Assembly: GCF_018588885.1 (NCBI RefSeq)
Contig: NZ_JAFFIW010000008.1
Span: 178,322-242,321 of the forward strand
Length of the DNA stretch: 64,000 bases
Direction: 5' to 3'
From: Mesorhizobium sp. dw_380
GTDB lineage: Bacteria > Pseudomonadota > Alphaproteobacteria > Rhizobiales > Rhizobiaceae
In this document: in pieces, positions 48,919 through 58,596 of the stretch
Numbering within the stretch: the first letter of the stretch is position 1
How the letters are laid out: each line of letters opens with the position of its first letter
Position numbers and translations under genes: made by a program
The notes under the pieces: generated by a model
The model's input: the letters and a program-made list of their open reading frames with translations, nothing else
Databases searched by the model: none
What the model was told of the DNA's origin: nothing

Positions 48919-49096
48919 GCGCCGCCCCTCATCGCCCTGCCGGGCACTTCTCCCCGTATAGCGACGGGGAGAAGGACAGCCTCGTTAAGGATTTCGCCAA
49001 TATCCCGTGACAGAAAAGGAGCGGACGTCGCGGGTAGTCCCTTCTCCCCGTCACTATACGGGGAGAAGATGCCGGCAGGCAGATGAGGGGCGGCGC
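48919..49096. repeat. Inverted doublet of REP-like elements (REPIN-like), second copy
   Basis: A reversed copy (48919-48975) and a forward copy (49039-49096) of the palindromic element flank a 63-base spacer, 178 bases in all. The spacer, read on the minus strand, has ATATTGGCGAAATCC, matching ATTGGCGAAACC in the doublet at 17929-18105, so the whole unit is inserted in the opposite direction. The gap 48832-49165 between the DUF2948 gene and murA holds only this unit. Confidence 0.8.
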
Positions 49097-49165
49097 CGAC
49101 TTCGACATTGCCGTTCCAACATTAGTCGAAAACTATCTATGCCCGAAGCTGCTGCCGCCCGATCG

Positions 49166-50458
49166 CTAAGCCGAAATCCGCTCGATCACCGCGCCGCAGT
49201 TGGACAGCTTTTCCTCCAGCCGCTCGAAACCGCGGTCGAGATGGTAGACGCGGTTGACCGTGGTCTCGCCTTCGGCCGCGAGGCCGGCGATGACCAGCGA
49301 AACGGAAGCGCGAAGATCGGTGGCCATGACCGGCGCGCCTTTCAGCTTTGCCACGCCGTCGACGATCGCCGTTTGGCCCGAAAGCGTGATGTGGGCGCCG
49401 AGCCGGGCCAGTTCCTGAACGTGCATGAAGCGGTTTTCGAAGATCGTCTCGGTGATGCGCGACTTGCCCTTGGCCATGGTCATCAGACCCATGAACTGCG
49501 CCTGCAGATCGGTCGGGAAGGCCGGGAAGGGCGCCGTCGTCACGTCGACCGGCGAAATGCCGGCGCCGTTGCGCTTGACGCGGATGCCGGAATTGGTCTG
49601 CGTGATCTCGGCCCCCGTCTGCGAAATCACGTCGAGCGCGGTCTGCAGCAGCTCGGGACGTGCGCCTTCGAGCACGACGTCGCCGCCGGTCATGGCGACG
49701 GCCATCGCATAGGTACCGGTCTCGATGCGGTCGGGGATGACGCGCACGCGGGCGCCCGAAAGCGCTTCGACGCCGTCGATGGTGATGACAGGCGTGCCGG
49801 CACCGGAGATCCTGGCGCCCATGGCGTTGAGGCATTCGGCGAGGTTGACGATTTCGGGCTCGCAGGCGGCGTTTTCGAGCACCGTCTCACCCTTGGCGAG
49901 CGAGGCCGCCATCATCAGCACATGGGTGGCGCCGACCGAGACTTTCGGGAACACGTAGCGGTTGCCGACCAGACGGCCATTTTTGGTCTTGGCGATGACA
50001 TAGCCGGTGTCGACGTCGAGATCGGCGCCGAGCGCCTGCAGCCCTTCGAGGAACAGATCGACCGGGCGCGTGCCGATGGCGCAGCCGCCTGGCAGCGACA
50101 CCTTGGCCTCGCCCATGCGCGCAAGCAGCGGCCCGATCACCCAGAACGAGGCCCGCATCTTCGACACCAGCTCGTAGGGCGCCGTCGTGTCGACGATATT
50201 GCGGGCGGAGAAATTGATGGTGCGCGAATAGCCTTCATTCTGCTTCTCGCGGCGCCCGTTGACCGAATAGTCGACGCCGTGATTGCCGAGGATGCGGATC
50301 AGCTGCTCGACATCGGCCAGATGCGGCACGTTTTCCAGCGTCAGCGTGTCGTCGGTCAAAAGCGAGGCGATCATCAGCGGCAAAGCGGCATTTTTCGCGC
50401 CCGAGATCGGAATGCTTCCGGCGAGCTTGTTGCCGCCTACAATTCTGATGCGATCCAT
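49166..50458 (-). CDS. murA: UDP-N-acetylglucosamine 1-carboxyvinyltransferase
   Basis: This enzyme adds enolpyruvate from PEP to UDP-GlcNAc, the first committed step of peptidoglycan synthesis. [12 protein letters not shown] near residue 18 and [13 protein letters not shown] near 124 are diagnostic; Cys126 is the residue alkylated by fosfomycin, so the enzyme should be sensitive. The ATG at 50458 gives 430 residues with the typical MDRIRIVGG start, preferred to the frame end at 50542. Monocistronic. Confidence 0.96.
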   Translation of the reverse strand: MDRIRIVGGNKLAGSIPISGAKNAALPLMIASLLTDDTLTLENVPHLADVEQLIRILGNHGVDYSVNGRREKQNEGYSRTINFSARNIVDTTAPYELVSKMRASFWVIGPLLARMGEAKVSLPGGCAIGTRPVDLFLEGLQALGADLDVDTGYVIAKTKNGRLVGNRYVFPKVSVGATHVLMMAASLAKGETVLENAACEPEIVNLAECLNAMGARISGAGTPVITIDGVEALSGARVRVIPDRIETGTYAMAVAMTGGDVVLEGARPELLQTALDVISQTGAEITQTNSGIRVKRNGAGISPVDVTTAPFPAFPTDLQAQFMGLMTMAKGKSRITETIFENRFMHVQELARLGAHITLSGQTAIVDGVAKLKGAPVMATDLRASVSLVIAGLAAEGETTVNRVYHLDRGFERLEEKLSNCGAVIERISA

Positions 50459-50593
50459 GGAAGAACGTCCCTCTCGGCCAAAAAAGGCCGGTTCAATCGT
50501 TTTGATATCGGCCCGTCTAGACCATTGGCCAGCTTGGTTCAAGAATTGGGCTGGTTCATTCCCAGCATCCGGACCAAGAGTGGCTGATTTGAG

Positions 50594-50770
50594 TTAATCT
50601 TTTTGCATTTCCTTTGAAGCAGTGAGCCCGTCCGGCCGTTGGTCGGCCTCACCCGTACGGCGCGAACGCAACTGCGCCTTGCGCTTCTGCAGATTGGCGC
50701 GCAACTGCTCGGCGAGCCGGTCCTTGCGATCCGTGCCGCCTTTTTTCGCTTGATTTGTCTTGTCGCTCAT
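50594..50770 (-). CDS. Small basic conserved protein
   Basis: A 58-residue protein, MSDKTNQAKKGG then DRKDRLAEQLRANLQKRKAQ, is very rich in Lys, Arg and Gln and probably forms one long helix. Short proteins with the same RLAEQLRANLQKRKAQ core are common upstream of murA in Rhizobiales, which supports it as a real gene. Function unknown. ATG at 50770; the gene ends with TAA at 50594. Confidence 0.7.
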   Translation of the reverse strand: MSDKTNQAKKGGTDRKDRLAEQLRANLQKRKAQLRSRRTGEADQRPDGLTASKEMQKD

Positions 50771-50929
50771 CGTTTCGTCCCGGCCGGCGACCGGCCAACC
50801 CTACTGTTCAGGGATAGCCAACATTGTGGCGCCGCCATGTCATTGAAAGCTATCCGGCAAAGGCTTTCACAGAAGCGTTGTTCTTGGCCTTGCGCTTGCC
50901 GGTTCGATATGGCAGAAGCCCCGCCACCG

Positions 50930-51004
<75 letters not shown>

Positions 51005-51206
51005 GTTTTCCCTTTGAAATCATTCAAACCCTTGATACGTAAGGGCTCCTCGCCGAGTGAATGATTCAAGCAGGTCACGCTCCATCGATTAGGTCCCCCT
51101 AGGACAGTCCGGCGCACAAGCTGACTCTTCGACTTCTTCGTCGAATTATCGCCAGTTTCCTGATCAAGATCATCTTCTGTCGTAAGGAGGAAGTTGGTCT
51201 CGTTTG

Positions 51207-52064
51207 CTACCTGATGCCGGAAGTTTGCGGATCAACGTCTAAGCTTACTTCAGTGACCAGCTTGCGGCGAAGAGCCATAGCGTAGTCATTCGGCCCCTTC
51301 GGCGTTATGACAAAAGCTTGGGATCCGCCAATGACCGATTTGGCAAAATAGGATGCCAATGGTTGGTCGGGATTCTCGTCTTCCGTTGGAATGGCGATCG
51401 CGTTGATGGTGTATCCCTTGGCAATGGCGTTGAGCCTGCTGGGCTGAACCGGAAGTCCGTCGTTGTTCTCACCATTGGAAGAGATGTCGATTACTTTCTT
51501 GGCCGCCTTCCCAGGAAACTGGTCCAGCAGAAGACTTCCGACGTCAATGGCTGAAGAAACGGATGTCCCGCTTCGTCCTCTTCGAATATTGCCGGTGTCG
51601 CCTCTCTTGCTGATCACCGAGGCAGCCGCCTTGGCATCTTCCAGCCCACAGATGCTTGTCCACGGCAGCACAATGCGCGTGTGGCCAGGGCTCGACCATT
51701 CAAAGTAGGCCACGCTGATGCAGCCAACATAATTCCGGGCGATGGCCGCGATAATATCGGGCGAAGTGAGCGCCGCGGCATGTCCCTCACGCTGCAGGTC
51801 AGCAATCTTCGGATCAATCGAGGACGAGAAATCGACTGCGAATACGATAGCAACATCAACATTGGCGGCATCCGCCGGCAGCCCCCAAAGCACCGAAGCG
51901 GCAAGCATTCCCGCCAGTCTAAGATATGAGCTGACTGGCTTTGCCGGCCCTCTGACCGATCGCTTCGCAGACTTCAGAATGCCGTTCCCTCTCATCCGCG
52001 GCTGCTGGTGAACGGAGCCTGTTGCAGACAAGCCAGTTACACCCTGATGCGCACTTCCGAACAT
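51207..52064 (-). CDS. DUF1194-type von Willebrand factor A protein, secreted
   Basis: This protein of 285 residues has a hydrophobic signal (YLRLAGMLAASVLWGLPADA) after an unusually long basic N-terminal stretch, then a vWA domain with the metal-ion-dependent adhesion motif FAVDFSSSID (D-x-S-x-S) and GTSVSSAIDVGSLLL. It should be periplasmic and bind a divalent cation; the partner is unknown. ATG at 52064 follows GGAGAATAAC; an ATG at 52076 or 51995 could also serve. It is the first gene after tRNA-Thr, in lower-G+C DNA. Confidence 0.78.
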   Translation of the reverse strand: MFGSAHQGVTGLSATGSVHQQPRMRGNGILKSAKRSVRGPAKPVSSYLRLAGMLAASVLWGLPADAANVDVAIVFAVDFSSSIDPKIADLQREGHAAALTSPDIIAAIARNYVGCISVAYFEWSSPGHTRIVLPWTSICGLEDAKAAASVISKRGDTGNIRRGRSGTSVSSAIDVGSLLLDQFPGKAAKKVIDISSNGENNDGLPVQPSRLNAIAKGYTINAIAIPTEDENPDQPLASYFAKSVIGGSQAFVITPKGPNDYAMALRRKLVTEVSLDVDPQTSGIR

Positions 52065-52103
52065 GTTATTCTCCATCGATCAGTCGTTTCAAAGCGGCCA
52101 TTT

Positions 52104-52799
52104 TCAGCATGTGGAAATTTGGGGAGGGCCTTGGGTCCCTACGCCGAACAGCAGCAGATCGGCCCTGGTCCACAAAACGTAACAGCCAAGCAAGGTCAGT
52201 GGCATGGCGAGTACCGCGAAGGATCCGCCCGACCAGACCTCCGGCAAGGCCCACCCCAGGGCGACGGTCGCCGCCAAAATTGCGGGAACCCGGCTAGCGA
52301 GCACCGCACTGCGGAACGGATCCGGCCAGTCGGCCGGCCACACCGGAACCTGAGTGCCCGGTGTGTGAAAGGTGCTGCCGAATTTGCCCAGCGCGTGCAG
52401 CAGGCCAGACGTCGCCGCAAGCAGCGGGTCGCCGAGCAGCAACAGGGCAATGCCGAGCCCAATCGCGCCCAAGCCCGACAGGAAGTCGCCGAGACGGTTA
52501 AGGGCGGGATCGGGAGCATCGGGCCTTGCCCATGCCCGGTGATAGACTTCGCCGCCCAAGAAGAAGACCAGGGTGGCCAAGGTCAGCGCAACAGTGCCAT
52601 GGCTCCCGGCGAAATAGTCGATCACCGCCGTAGTGACGCTGCTTCCGTCATGCAAGGCGATCGGCGCGGTGGCAATCTGGATTGCAAGACCTACGATTAG
52701 GCCGAGCGCGTTGCCGCTGTTGTAGTAGCCGCCGGGCCCCTTCATGCGGACGCGAAGCGGCGATACCAAATGTGCGAATGGAATTGCCCACGCGATCAT
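52104..52799 (-). CDS. Hypothetical polytopic membrane protein
   Basis: This 231-residue protein has about six hydrophobic segments (e.g. NALGLIVGLAIQIATAPIAL; VALTLATLVFFLGGEVY; SGLGAIGLGIALLLLGDPLLA; AVLASRVPAILAATVALGWAL; SFAVLAMPLTLLGCYVLW). No family recognised. It lies 39 bases upstream of the vWA gene on the same strand and might be co-transcribed with it. Confidence 0.6.
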   Translation of the reverse strand: MIAWAIPFAHLVSPLRVRMKGPGGYYNSGNALGLIVGLAIQIATAPIALHDGSSVTTAVIDYFAGSHGTVALTLATLVFFLGGEVYHRAWARPDAPDPALNRLGDFLSGLGAIGLGIALLLLGDPLLAATSGLLHALGKFGSTFHTPGTQVPVWPADWPDPFRSAVLASRVPAILAATVALGWALPEVWSGGSFAVLAMPLTLLGCYVLWTRADLLLFGVGTQGPPQISTC

Positions 52800-52892
52800 C
52801 GCAGCGACCTCGCGACAAGTCCGTTGCCCATCGACACGATCGAAGCCATCGGCGCTATGCCGAGCGGCGGTCGGGTCGGGAACAAATTCGCA

Positions 52893-53888
52893 TCACCGGC
52901 AGGGGTCATCAAACTTCTCCAATGGACCTGAATTGAGGGCAGGGCGATTCTCCGCCCAAGCTGCAGGCACAGCCGCAAGGGCAAACGTCGCGTCTAAGGG
53001 AATCGAACCGGGCAGCGAGGGCGTGCGTGCCCGCGGCGTTCGGTTCGACATCGCGACAGACAGGATCGCGCCGAGAATGATCGCGGCACCCATTACGCCC
53101 GCAGGTGAGTTCCGTTCGCCGAGCAAGATCGTCGCGCCCAGCGCCCCGAAGACGCTTTCGGCACTGACGATCACCGCGGCATGACTGGCGGGGGTGAAGC
53201 GCTGGGCGGCAATCTGTATGCCGAAGGCGATTGCGGTGGAGAACACGCCGAGGACTACGAGTTCCGGGCCTGCCGCAAATGCAGCGGCGAGCGACAGGTT
53301 GCCCTGCACTGCCCCGAGCGGCAGGGCAAAGGCGGCAGCGCCGAGGAACTGTGTCGCCGCGGCAGTGAACGGCCGCGCATGGGTCTGCATATGCCGGCCA
53401 AGCTCGACCATCCAGAGCGCATAGCAGGCAGCCGAGAGGATGGCGGTGAGATCGCCGCTGCCGAGACTGGCGATCCCGCCGGACAAAAGCAGGGCACCGA
53501 CAGTGGTCAGTCCTGCGGCGGCGGCAAGGCTCGCTGTCGGACGTTCGCCGAGGAGCAGCCAGGCGGCCAGTGGTGTCATCACCGTCGCCGTGCTCACCAG
53601 GAAGCTTGCATTTGTGACTGTGGCGCCGAGATAGCAGATCTGCTGAAGCGTGATGGAGATGGCAAATAGCACGCTCACCTTGGCCAAGCTGGAGAAATAG
53701 CCCAGCCCGGCAGGCAGTCGTCTTTCGGTCAAGACGAAAGGCAGCACAAGCAGCCCACCGATTAGGCAGCGCAGGCCGACGGCACTCAGCGCGTCGAGAT
53801 GAGCAAGCACCATCTTTTGCGCGACATTGCCGACGCCCCACAAAGCGGCTGCAAACAGCAGCAGAAAATTGGCTCTAGTCTTGGACAC
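52893..53888 (-). CDS. EamA-family (DMT) transporter
   Basis: This protein of 331 residues has ten hydrophobic segments in two EamA repeats, as in RhaT/YdcZ-type drug/metabolite exporters. Typical motifs are ALWGVGNVAQKMVL in segment 1, ASFLVSTATVMTPLAAWLLLGERP at the end of repeat 1 and AAVIVSAESVFGALGATILLGER at the end of repeat 2. The start is GTG 53888 with GAGGGGG five bases before; a TTG at 53909 is possible. Substrate unknown. The C-terminal 45 residues after the last segment are unusually long and may be non-conserved. Confidence 0.85.
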   Translation of the reverse strand: MSKTRANFLLLFAAALWGVGNVAQKMVLAHLDALSAVGLRCLIGGLLVLPFVLTERRLPAGLGYFSSLAKVSVLFAISITLQQICYLGATVTNASFLVSTATVMTPLAAWLLLGERPTASLAAAAGLTTVGALLLSGGIASLGSGDLTAILSAACYALWMVELGRHMQTHARPFTAAATQFLGAAAFALPLGAVQGNLSLAAAFAAGPELVVLGVFSTAIAFGIQIAAQRFTPASHAAVIVSAESVFGALGATILLGERNSPAGVMGAAIILGAILSVAMSNRTPRARTPSLPGSIPLDATFALAAVPAAWAENRPALNSGPLEKFDDPCR

Positions 53889-54042
53889 ACGCCACCCCCT
53901 CGGAGCCAAAGTCTGTTGCTGACTGGCAGCCCTAATTCAGCGAAGCCTAATTGACCTTGCGTCACGACAGCGCTTGAGGGCGGGGCGCTACAGTTTGCGA
54001 AGCGTTAGTTTTGAGTTAGAATTTCGTCAGGCGGGGGAGAAA

Positions 54043-56028
54043 ATGCAAAATGAGCGCAGCGGCGATCCAAATAGAATCTCACTCTTCGGTGGTTTCCGGA
54101 TCGAAAATGGAACAGCGGATCCGCCCCGGCTGACAGGGAAGCGGGGGCCTGCGATTGTTGCTTATCTGGCCCGGTGTCCTGGCATGGTGGCGACACGGGA
54201 GAGACTGGCTGATCTGTTTTGGGGTGATAGCGATAGCGAACACTCGCGCAATAGCCTGCGGCAAACCCTCAGCGTCATGCGTCGGGATCTGTCGCGCGCA
54301 GGTGTGGATCTTATCCATTCCCGCGGGGAATTGATCGGCCTCGCTGCAGACGCTGTTCGGGTTGACGTTGAGGAATTCCAAGCAGGGCTCTCATCCCATT
54401 CCGTGCAGGAACTCGAAAAGGCTCTGGCGAACTACACCGGGCCATTCCTTGACGGACTTTATCTGGGAAGAAATGGGTTCGATGACTGGGTCGCATCCGA
54501 ACGCGACAGGCTGCTCAGCCGCGCACTTGAGGGCTTTGAAAAACTGGCCCGCCTCGTCGACGCGGAAGCCGGGATCATCCTAGTCGATCGTGTTCTGGCC
54601 ATGGAACCGACGCGGGAAGAATCCTATCGACTCAAGATGGAATTGCTCCTCGCATGCGGCCAACGCGACAGGGCGATCAGGACATACGAGGCCTGCAGAA
54701 GCATGCTGAAGAAGGAGTTCGGCGTCGACGTCGGCCCGCAGACGCGAGCGCTTTGGCAATCCGTTGTATCTGCCGCCGAGACCGCGTCAAATGTGCAGTC
54801 GGTAAATACTGTTCCAGCCAGCCAACGCCTCGGACGTCCATCGATCAGCGTTGCCGACTTCATCAATCTGACCGGAAAGCAAGGCGATGACTTTTTCGCC
54901 AAGGGACTCGTCCAGGACATCACCACGGCGCTCTCCGAGGTAGCCGACTATGTCGTGCTCTCTGCGCCTCCACCCGTGGAGAAGAACGACCTTGCTGAAG
55001 AAATCAAAATCCCGGGAATGCCTCGGGCGCGATATGTGCTCAGCGGCAGCGTCCAGAGGTCCGGCAATGGGCTGAGGGTCAATATCCAGCTTGTCGATGC
55101 CGCAGGCGGCCATAACGTCTGGGCCCAGAAGTTCGACGGCCACTCCGAGAACGCGCTGGAATTCCAGGACAGGATCGCACAGGCTGTTGTCCTGGCCGTG
55201 ATCCTCGACCTTCAACTGACCAACTGGAAAGTCCGCGACAAGAGCCCACCTGGTCCTCCTGAAGTGCGCAGGTTGGTGAACGAAGCTCTCATGAAGTATT
55301 TCGAGATGACCCGGGACTCGCTGCTGGTCGGGATAGAGCTTGCCGAGAAGGCTGTCTCGATAGGTCCTGACAACGCTCGTGCGAAGCGGACACTCTCGAT
55401 CGTAATTTCCATGGGCGTGGCGTTTGGCTCGATACCCCGGGAGCCGGGGCAGATTGACCGAGCGGTGGAGCTTGCGGGAGCAGCGGTTCGGGCAGTGCCT
55501 GACGACGAAATTGCCCGCTGCATCCTGTCGTTCGCTCTCGAAAGTTCCGGCCGCATAGACGAGGCGATCGCCGAATGTCAGCATGCAATCAGCCTTAACC
55601 CAAGCTATCCGACCGGCCATGGCGACATTTCGATGCTCTTTGCGCTGCGCGGTCAGGTCAGCGAAGCAGTGCGTGAGGCCAATGAGGCAATTCGGCTCGG
55701 AACGCATGACGTCATCGACTTCTGGCGTCACCACGGCCTGGTTGTTGCGCTGTTCGCCGGCGGCGACGATCAGCGGGCGCTCGAAGTCGCCCGCAGGGTT
55801 GTCAGGACAAAGCCAGGGTTCGTTCGCGGTGCCCTTTATTGGGCTGCGGCCGCGTCGGCAACCGGGAACAACGAAGAGGCCTCCCGGGCCATTCATCATT
55901 GTCTGTCACAACTTCCACATCTCAACCTGGGTAATGTCTGCCCCGGCTTTGTGCCTCGCTATGTGAAGGATCATCACCACGCGAGATTCCTTGAAATGCT
56001 GGCTAGGGCTGGTCTTTCGAGTTCTTGA
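54043..56028 (+). CDS. SARP/BTAD-type regulator with TolB-like and TPR domains
   Basis: This 661-residue cytoplasmic protein begins with an OmpR-type winged helix (ISLFGGFRIENG; TRERLADLFWGDSDSEHSRNSL, about residues 12-100), followed by a bacterial transcriptional activation domain (RVDVEEFQAGL; EPTREESYRLKMELLLACGQ, to about 250), a TolB/adenylate-cyclase-associated domain (SVADFINLTGKQGDDFFAKGL; YVLSGSVQRSGNGLRVNIQL, about 270-405) and TPR repeats to the end (RIDEAIAECQHAISLNPSYP). The architecture resembles rhizobial guanylate-cyclase-like regulators that lack the cyclase part. ATG at 54043 follows GGGGGAGAAA. It ends 8 bases before the tRNA-like repeat. Confidence 0.82.
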   Translation: MQNERSGDPNRISLFGGFRIENGTADPPRLTGKRGPAIVAYLARCPGMVATRERLADLFWGDSDSEHSRNSLRQTLSVMRRDLSRAGVDLIHSRGELIGLAADAVRVDVEEFQAGLSSHSVQELEKALANYTGPFLDGLYLGRNGFDDWVASERDRLLSRALEGFEKLARLVDAEAGIILVDRVLAMEPTREESYRLKMELLLACGQRDRAIRTYEACRSMLKKEFGVDVGPQTRALWQSVVSAAETASNVQSVNTVPASQRLGRPSISVADFINLTGKQGDDFFAKGLVQDITTALSEVADYVVLSAPPPVEKNDLAEEIKIPGMPRARYVLSGSVQRSGNGLRVNIQLVDAAGGHNVWAQKFDGHSENALEFQDRIAQAVVLAVILDLQLTNWKVRDKSPPGPPEVRRLVNEALMKYFEMTRDSLLVGIELAEKAVSIGPDNARAKRTLSIVISMGVAFGSIPREPGQIDRAVELAGAAVRAVPDDEIARCILSFALESSGRIDEAIAECQHAISLNPSYPTGHGDISMLFALRGQVSEAVREANEAIRLGTHDVIDFWRHHGLVVALFAGGDDQRALEVARRVVRTKPGFVRGALYWAAAASATGNNEEASRAIHHCLSQLPHLNLGNVCPGFVPRYVKDHHHARFLEMLARAGLSSS

Positions 56029-56035
56029 TGCGGGT

Positions 56036-56059
56036 TCAATCCTCTCGCCCAGCACCACT
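56036..56059. repeat. Degenerate copy of tRNA-Thr 3' end (candidate attachment site)
   Basis: GTTCAATCCTCTC-GCC-CAGCACCA matches the tRNA-Thr 3' end at 50981-51004 in 22 of 24 bases. It has no tRNA body upstream. It would mark the far end of a 5-kb insertion at tRNA-Thr. Confidence 0.6.
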
Positions 56060-56444
56060 CTTTTCCAAGTGGTATCAAAAACATAGAGCTTCCATGGTTT
56101 CCGTAGAACGGGACTGTTATGGAAAGGTGCTGCGTGATGGCTGGGAAGCCGTGGCGAATGCGGGGGTCTTTCCAAGCGCAAGGGCTCTGATATTGCAGGG
56201 CAAGTTAGAGCCCCCAGCGACTCTGGGACCGGCGCGATGATTTATATGGTTGTTGGATGTCGCCGGGCTGGGAAAAAGCCAAGAATTCACCAAGTCGCTT
56301 GGGGAGTATGACAGGGACCGCGCGGCGACCGTCTCGGGGAGAGTCTAAACGGATGGAGCGAAAGCTGGACGCATGGCAGGCGCTCCTGGCGATTCCAACA
56401 GCGCATCACACCGGGGGATGTACGCAAATCGAGGGCGGCGTGAT
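56060..56444. other. Intergenic region without recognisable gene
   Basis: These 385 bases hold short frames only (for example 56257-56514 on the plus strand), none with a convincing ribosome-binding site or protein character. No strong palindrome was seen. Confidence 0.4.
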
Positions 56445-56666
56445 CTACCCGATGTGTGATGAGGTTCTAGCGGCCTTGATCAATTCGCCCTCGTCCCTCA
56501 CCCCATTTCGGTAAGCGGCAACGATTTCCTCCGCTATGATTTCCGCCTCCAACGAATGGTCGTCTACCAGACGTTGACGACATGCCGTGTCGAACGCACG
56601 GCTCAATAGAGCCAACTCCTTGGCGCTCAAGGTGCCGTATTTTAGTGCTTGGTCGGTAACGGACAT
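56445..56666 (-). CDS. Small hypothetical protein
   Basis: A 73-residue frame, MSVTDQALKYGTLSAKELAL onwards, is rich in helix-forming residues (LLSRAFDTACRQRLVDDHSLEA) and Glu/Ala and has GAGGATCGGG upstream of the ATG at 56666. The frame is open further upstream (to 56834), but that part is low-complexity. It looks like a genuine small soluble protein of unknown function. Confidence 0.5.
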   Translation of the reverse strand: MSVTDQALKYGTLSAKELALLSRAFDTACRQRLVDDHSLEAEIIAEEIVAAYRNGVRDEGELIKAARTSSHIG

Positions 56667-57112
56667 CGCCCGATCCTCCGCAACCTTGGCTGAGGACGGC
56701 CCCTCCTGTCCTCGGGACCCAGCTCGGTGGGCCAGTAGGAGGAGCGTCGCGGAGGGAAGGGCGACGGACAGGCCTGCACAGGGGGGTGCGGCAGGCCTAC
56801 TCCTCCTACCTGTTGCCGAGCCTGAGCTAAACAACGACTGATTATACCCCTATATGGCGGCAGCGCCAGTATTGTTTCATGGCGTTATAATTGTTGAGCG
56901 GCGGAGAGCGGGCTCATGCGGCGGGGCTATCCGCCACACGCACCCCTATTTGTCTGCTCTTGCCTTTCCGCCCGCTCACAATGCCGCCTCAGGGCAGGCC
57001 TCCGCACGCTACGGGTGGGCGAAGTTGCATCTACATCGCTTCCGCGTCAGTTGGTGCGACAACCGCTCCGCCACCCGCATGCGAGCCTCCAGCCCAGCAG
57101 TTTGCGCTCTAC
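56667..57112. other. Intergenic region without recognisable gene
   Basis: These 446 bases have mixed composition with an AT-rich core near 56850-56900. Open frames here (56854-57147, 56891-57796 plus strand) are antisense to the cupin gene or lack family character. I see no RNA gene. Confidence 0.4.
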
Positions 57113-57493
57113 CTACGCTGGTTTGGCATACTGCTCGGCGCTCATAACTTCGATGCACACAAAGCGTTCATTGCCTTCCACCCAGGCGTCATGGCCGGGC
57201 GGAATTGTATAGGACGTGCCTGGCTCGAACGTTTTCTGGGTGCCGTCATTCATTCGGACGGTGATGGTCCCCGACACGACGTAGCCGACATGTGCGACCT
57301 GACAGCTATCGGTCTTGACGACAGGCTTCACGCACTCGGACCATTTCCATCCTGGCTCCATGTTGAGCCGCCCGAGTGTGAAACCGGGAAGCCGCACCAC
57401 TTCGACGCGTGTCTTTTTGGGCGAGCGAACTTCATCCGGGTGGTTGTGGGACTTGGATTCAAATTTCGTGACGTTCATTCCACTATCGGCCAT
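57113..57493 (-). CDS. Cupin-domain protein
   Basis: This 126-residue protein has a single small beta-barrel: FTLGRLNMEPGWKWSECVK, then CQVAHVGYVVSGTITVRMNDG, which carries the first cupin motif, and FEPGTSYTIPPGHDAWVEG, the second. One metal-binding His is visible in each (AHVGY; PPGHD). It may sense or bind a small molecule; no operon partner indicates which. Confidence 0.8.
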   Translation of the reverse strand: MADSGMNVTKFESKSHNHPDEVRSPKKTRVEVVRLPGFTLGRLNMEPGWKWSECVKPVVKTDSCQVAHVGYVVSGTITVRMNDGTQKTFEPGTSYTIPPGHDAWVEGNERFVCIEVMSAEQYAKPA

Positions 57494-57633
57494 GGCATCC
57501 TCCCATACGCGACGCGGAGCATCACGCTGGCACGTTTTCGTTATATTAGCAATTTCTTTAGTACTGCGCGAAGCCGCCCTGATAAGGCCTCGACTGGCTA
57601 TTCTGCCGGAGTGGGCCGCTGGCGCTCCGGCCG

Positions 57634-58386
57634 TCAGCTGTTTAGATGCGTCAGCTCAAATCCGGCGCCATCCTGCGCTTCGGACAGGCGCTGTTCGGCG
57701 GACCGGAACATGTCGCCGAACTCCACCTCGTTTTCGAACATCACGCCGCCGACTTTGATGGTGAGGACAGCCTCGGTGCCTTTTGGCGCGAAATAGACTT
57801 GCGCGACCCGCGTGCGGATACGCTCGCCGATTTCCTCAGCCTCTGCTTCCGTCGCGCCCGAGAGGAAGACCCCGAACATCGAGGCTCCGATGCGCCCAAC
57901 CAGATCCTCCTCGCGCACCGACGACTGTATGGTCGAGACTATGAGCCGCAAGGCCTCGTCGCCCCATTCAAGGCCAAAGCGCGTGTTGATGGACCGAAGA
58001 TGTTCCGGATGAATGATCAGGAAGGCGCCCGTGCGTGGTCCTGGCCCCGGCCGCCTGGCGGTCCGTCGTTCAATCATCGAAGCGAAAACCGGCCCATTCA
58101 GGCAGCCTGTCAACCTGTCGTAGGTTCCAGACTTGTTGAGTTCCTGCCGATAGCGGTGGATTTGCATCTGCTGCCAGCCGACCAGCACGAAAAGCGGCAG
58201 GCCAATGATCACGGGCAGCAGCGCCGCGGTGATCATGCTGCGCCAGAACGGCGTCAGCCCGTCGCTGAACAAAAGCAGGTAGTTCAGGCCCACCGAAAGG
58301 CCAAGGCTCGCCGCTGTCCCCAAAAAGGCGAGCAACGCAAGCTTTCTCCACGCCGGTGTAGTGGCGGTCGTTCCGGTCTGTGCCAT
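57634..58386 (-). CDS. Membrane protein with degenerate GGDEF domain
   Basis: This 250-residue protein has two membrane segments (about residues 14-39 and 50-71) followed by a GGDEF fold (TYDRLTGCLNG; FLIIHPEHLRSINTRFGLEWGDEALRLI; EDLVGRIGASMFGVFL). The signature GGDEF is replaced by GASMF at 167-171 and the first metal Asp (DxFKxIND) by HPEHLRSIN, so it should not make cyclic di-GMP. It may bind nucleotide or act through its fold. ATG at 58386. Monocistronic. Confidence 0.82.
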   Translation of the reverse strand: MAQTGTTATTPAWRKLALLAFLGTAASLGLSVGLNYLLLFSDGLTPFWRSMITAALLPVIIGLPLFVLVGWQQMQIHRYRQELNKSGTYDRLTGCLNGPVFASMIERRTARRPGPGPRTGAFLIIHPEHLRSINTRFGLEWGDEALRLIVSTIQSSVREEDLVGRIGASMFGVFLSGATEAEAEEIGERIRTRVAQVYFAPKGTEAVLTIKVGGVMFENEVEFGDMFRSAEQRLSEAQDGAGFELTHLNS

Positions 58387-58596
58387 CGGCCAATCTCCTG
58401 TCAGATCAGCTGGTATAAAGCCGGCCTACCGCAAATTCAGTTTCGGCGAACCATACAAATTGATCGAACTGGCCGATGACTGTCGCGCAACCGGCTCGCC
58501 CGGGCAAACCTGCTCCGCAACGGTTAACAAATAGCGTACCAGCGGTCGATCCATCTCCTCCCGCTTTTGCAAGGGGGATCATTCCGGTTCTCGAGT

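Noticed and set aside
56036..56059. Second tRNA gene
   Set aside because: Only the 3' part of a tRNA is present; no D or anticodon arm precedes it, since the upstream bases are the end of the regulator gene.
56257..56514. 85-codon plus-strand frame
   Set aside because: No ribosome-binding site, Ser/Arg-rich, and overlaps a better minus-strand candidate at 56445-56666.
56891..57796. 301-codon plus-strand frame
   Set aside because: It runs antisense through the cupin gene, and its product has no recognisable domain.
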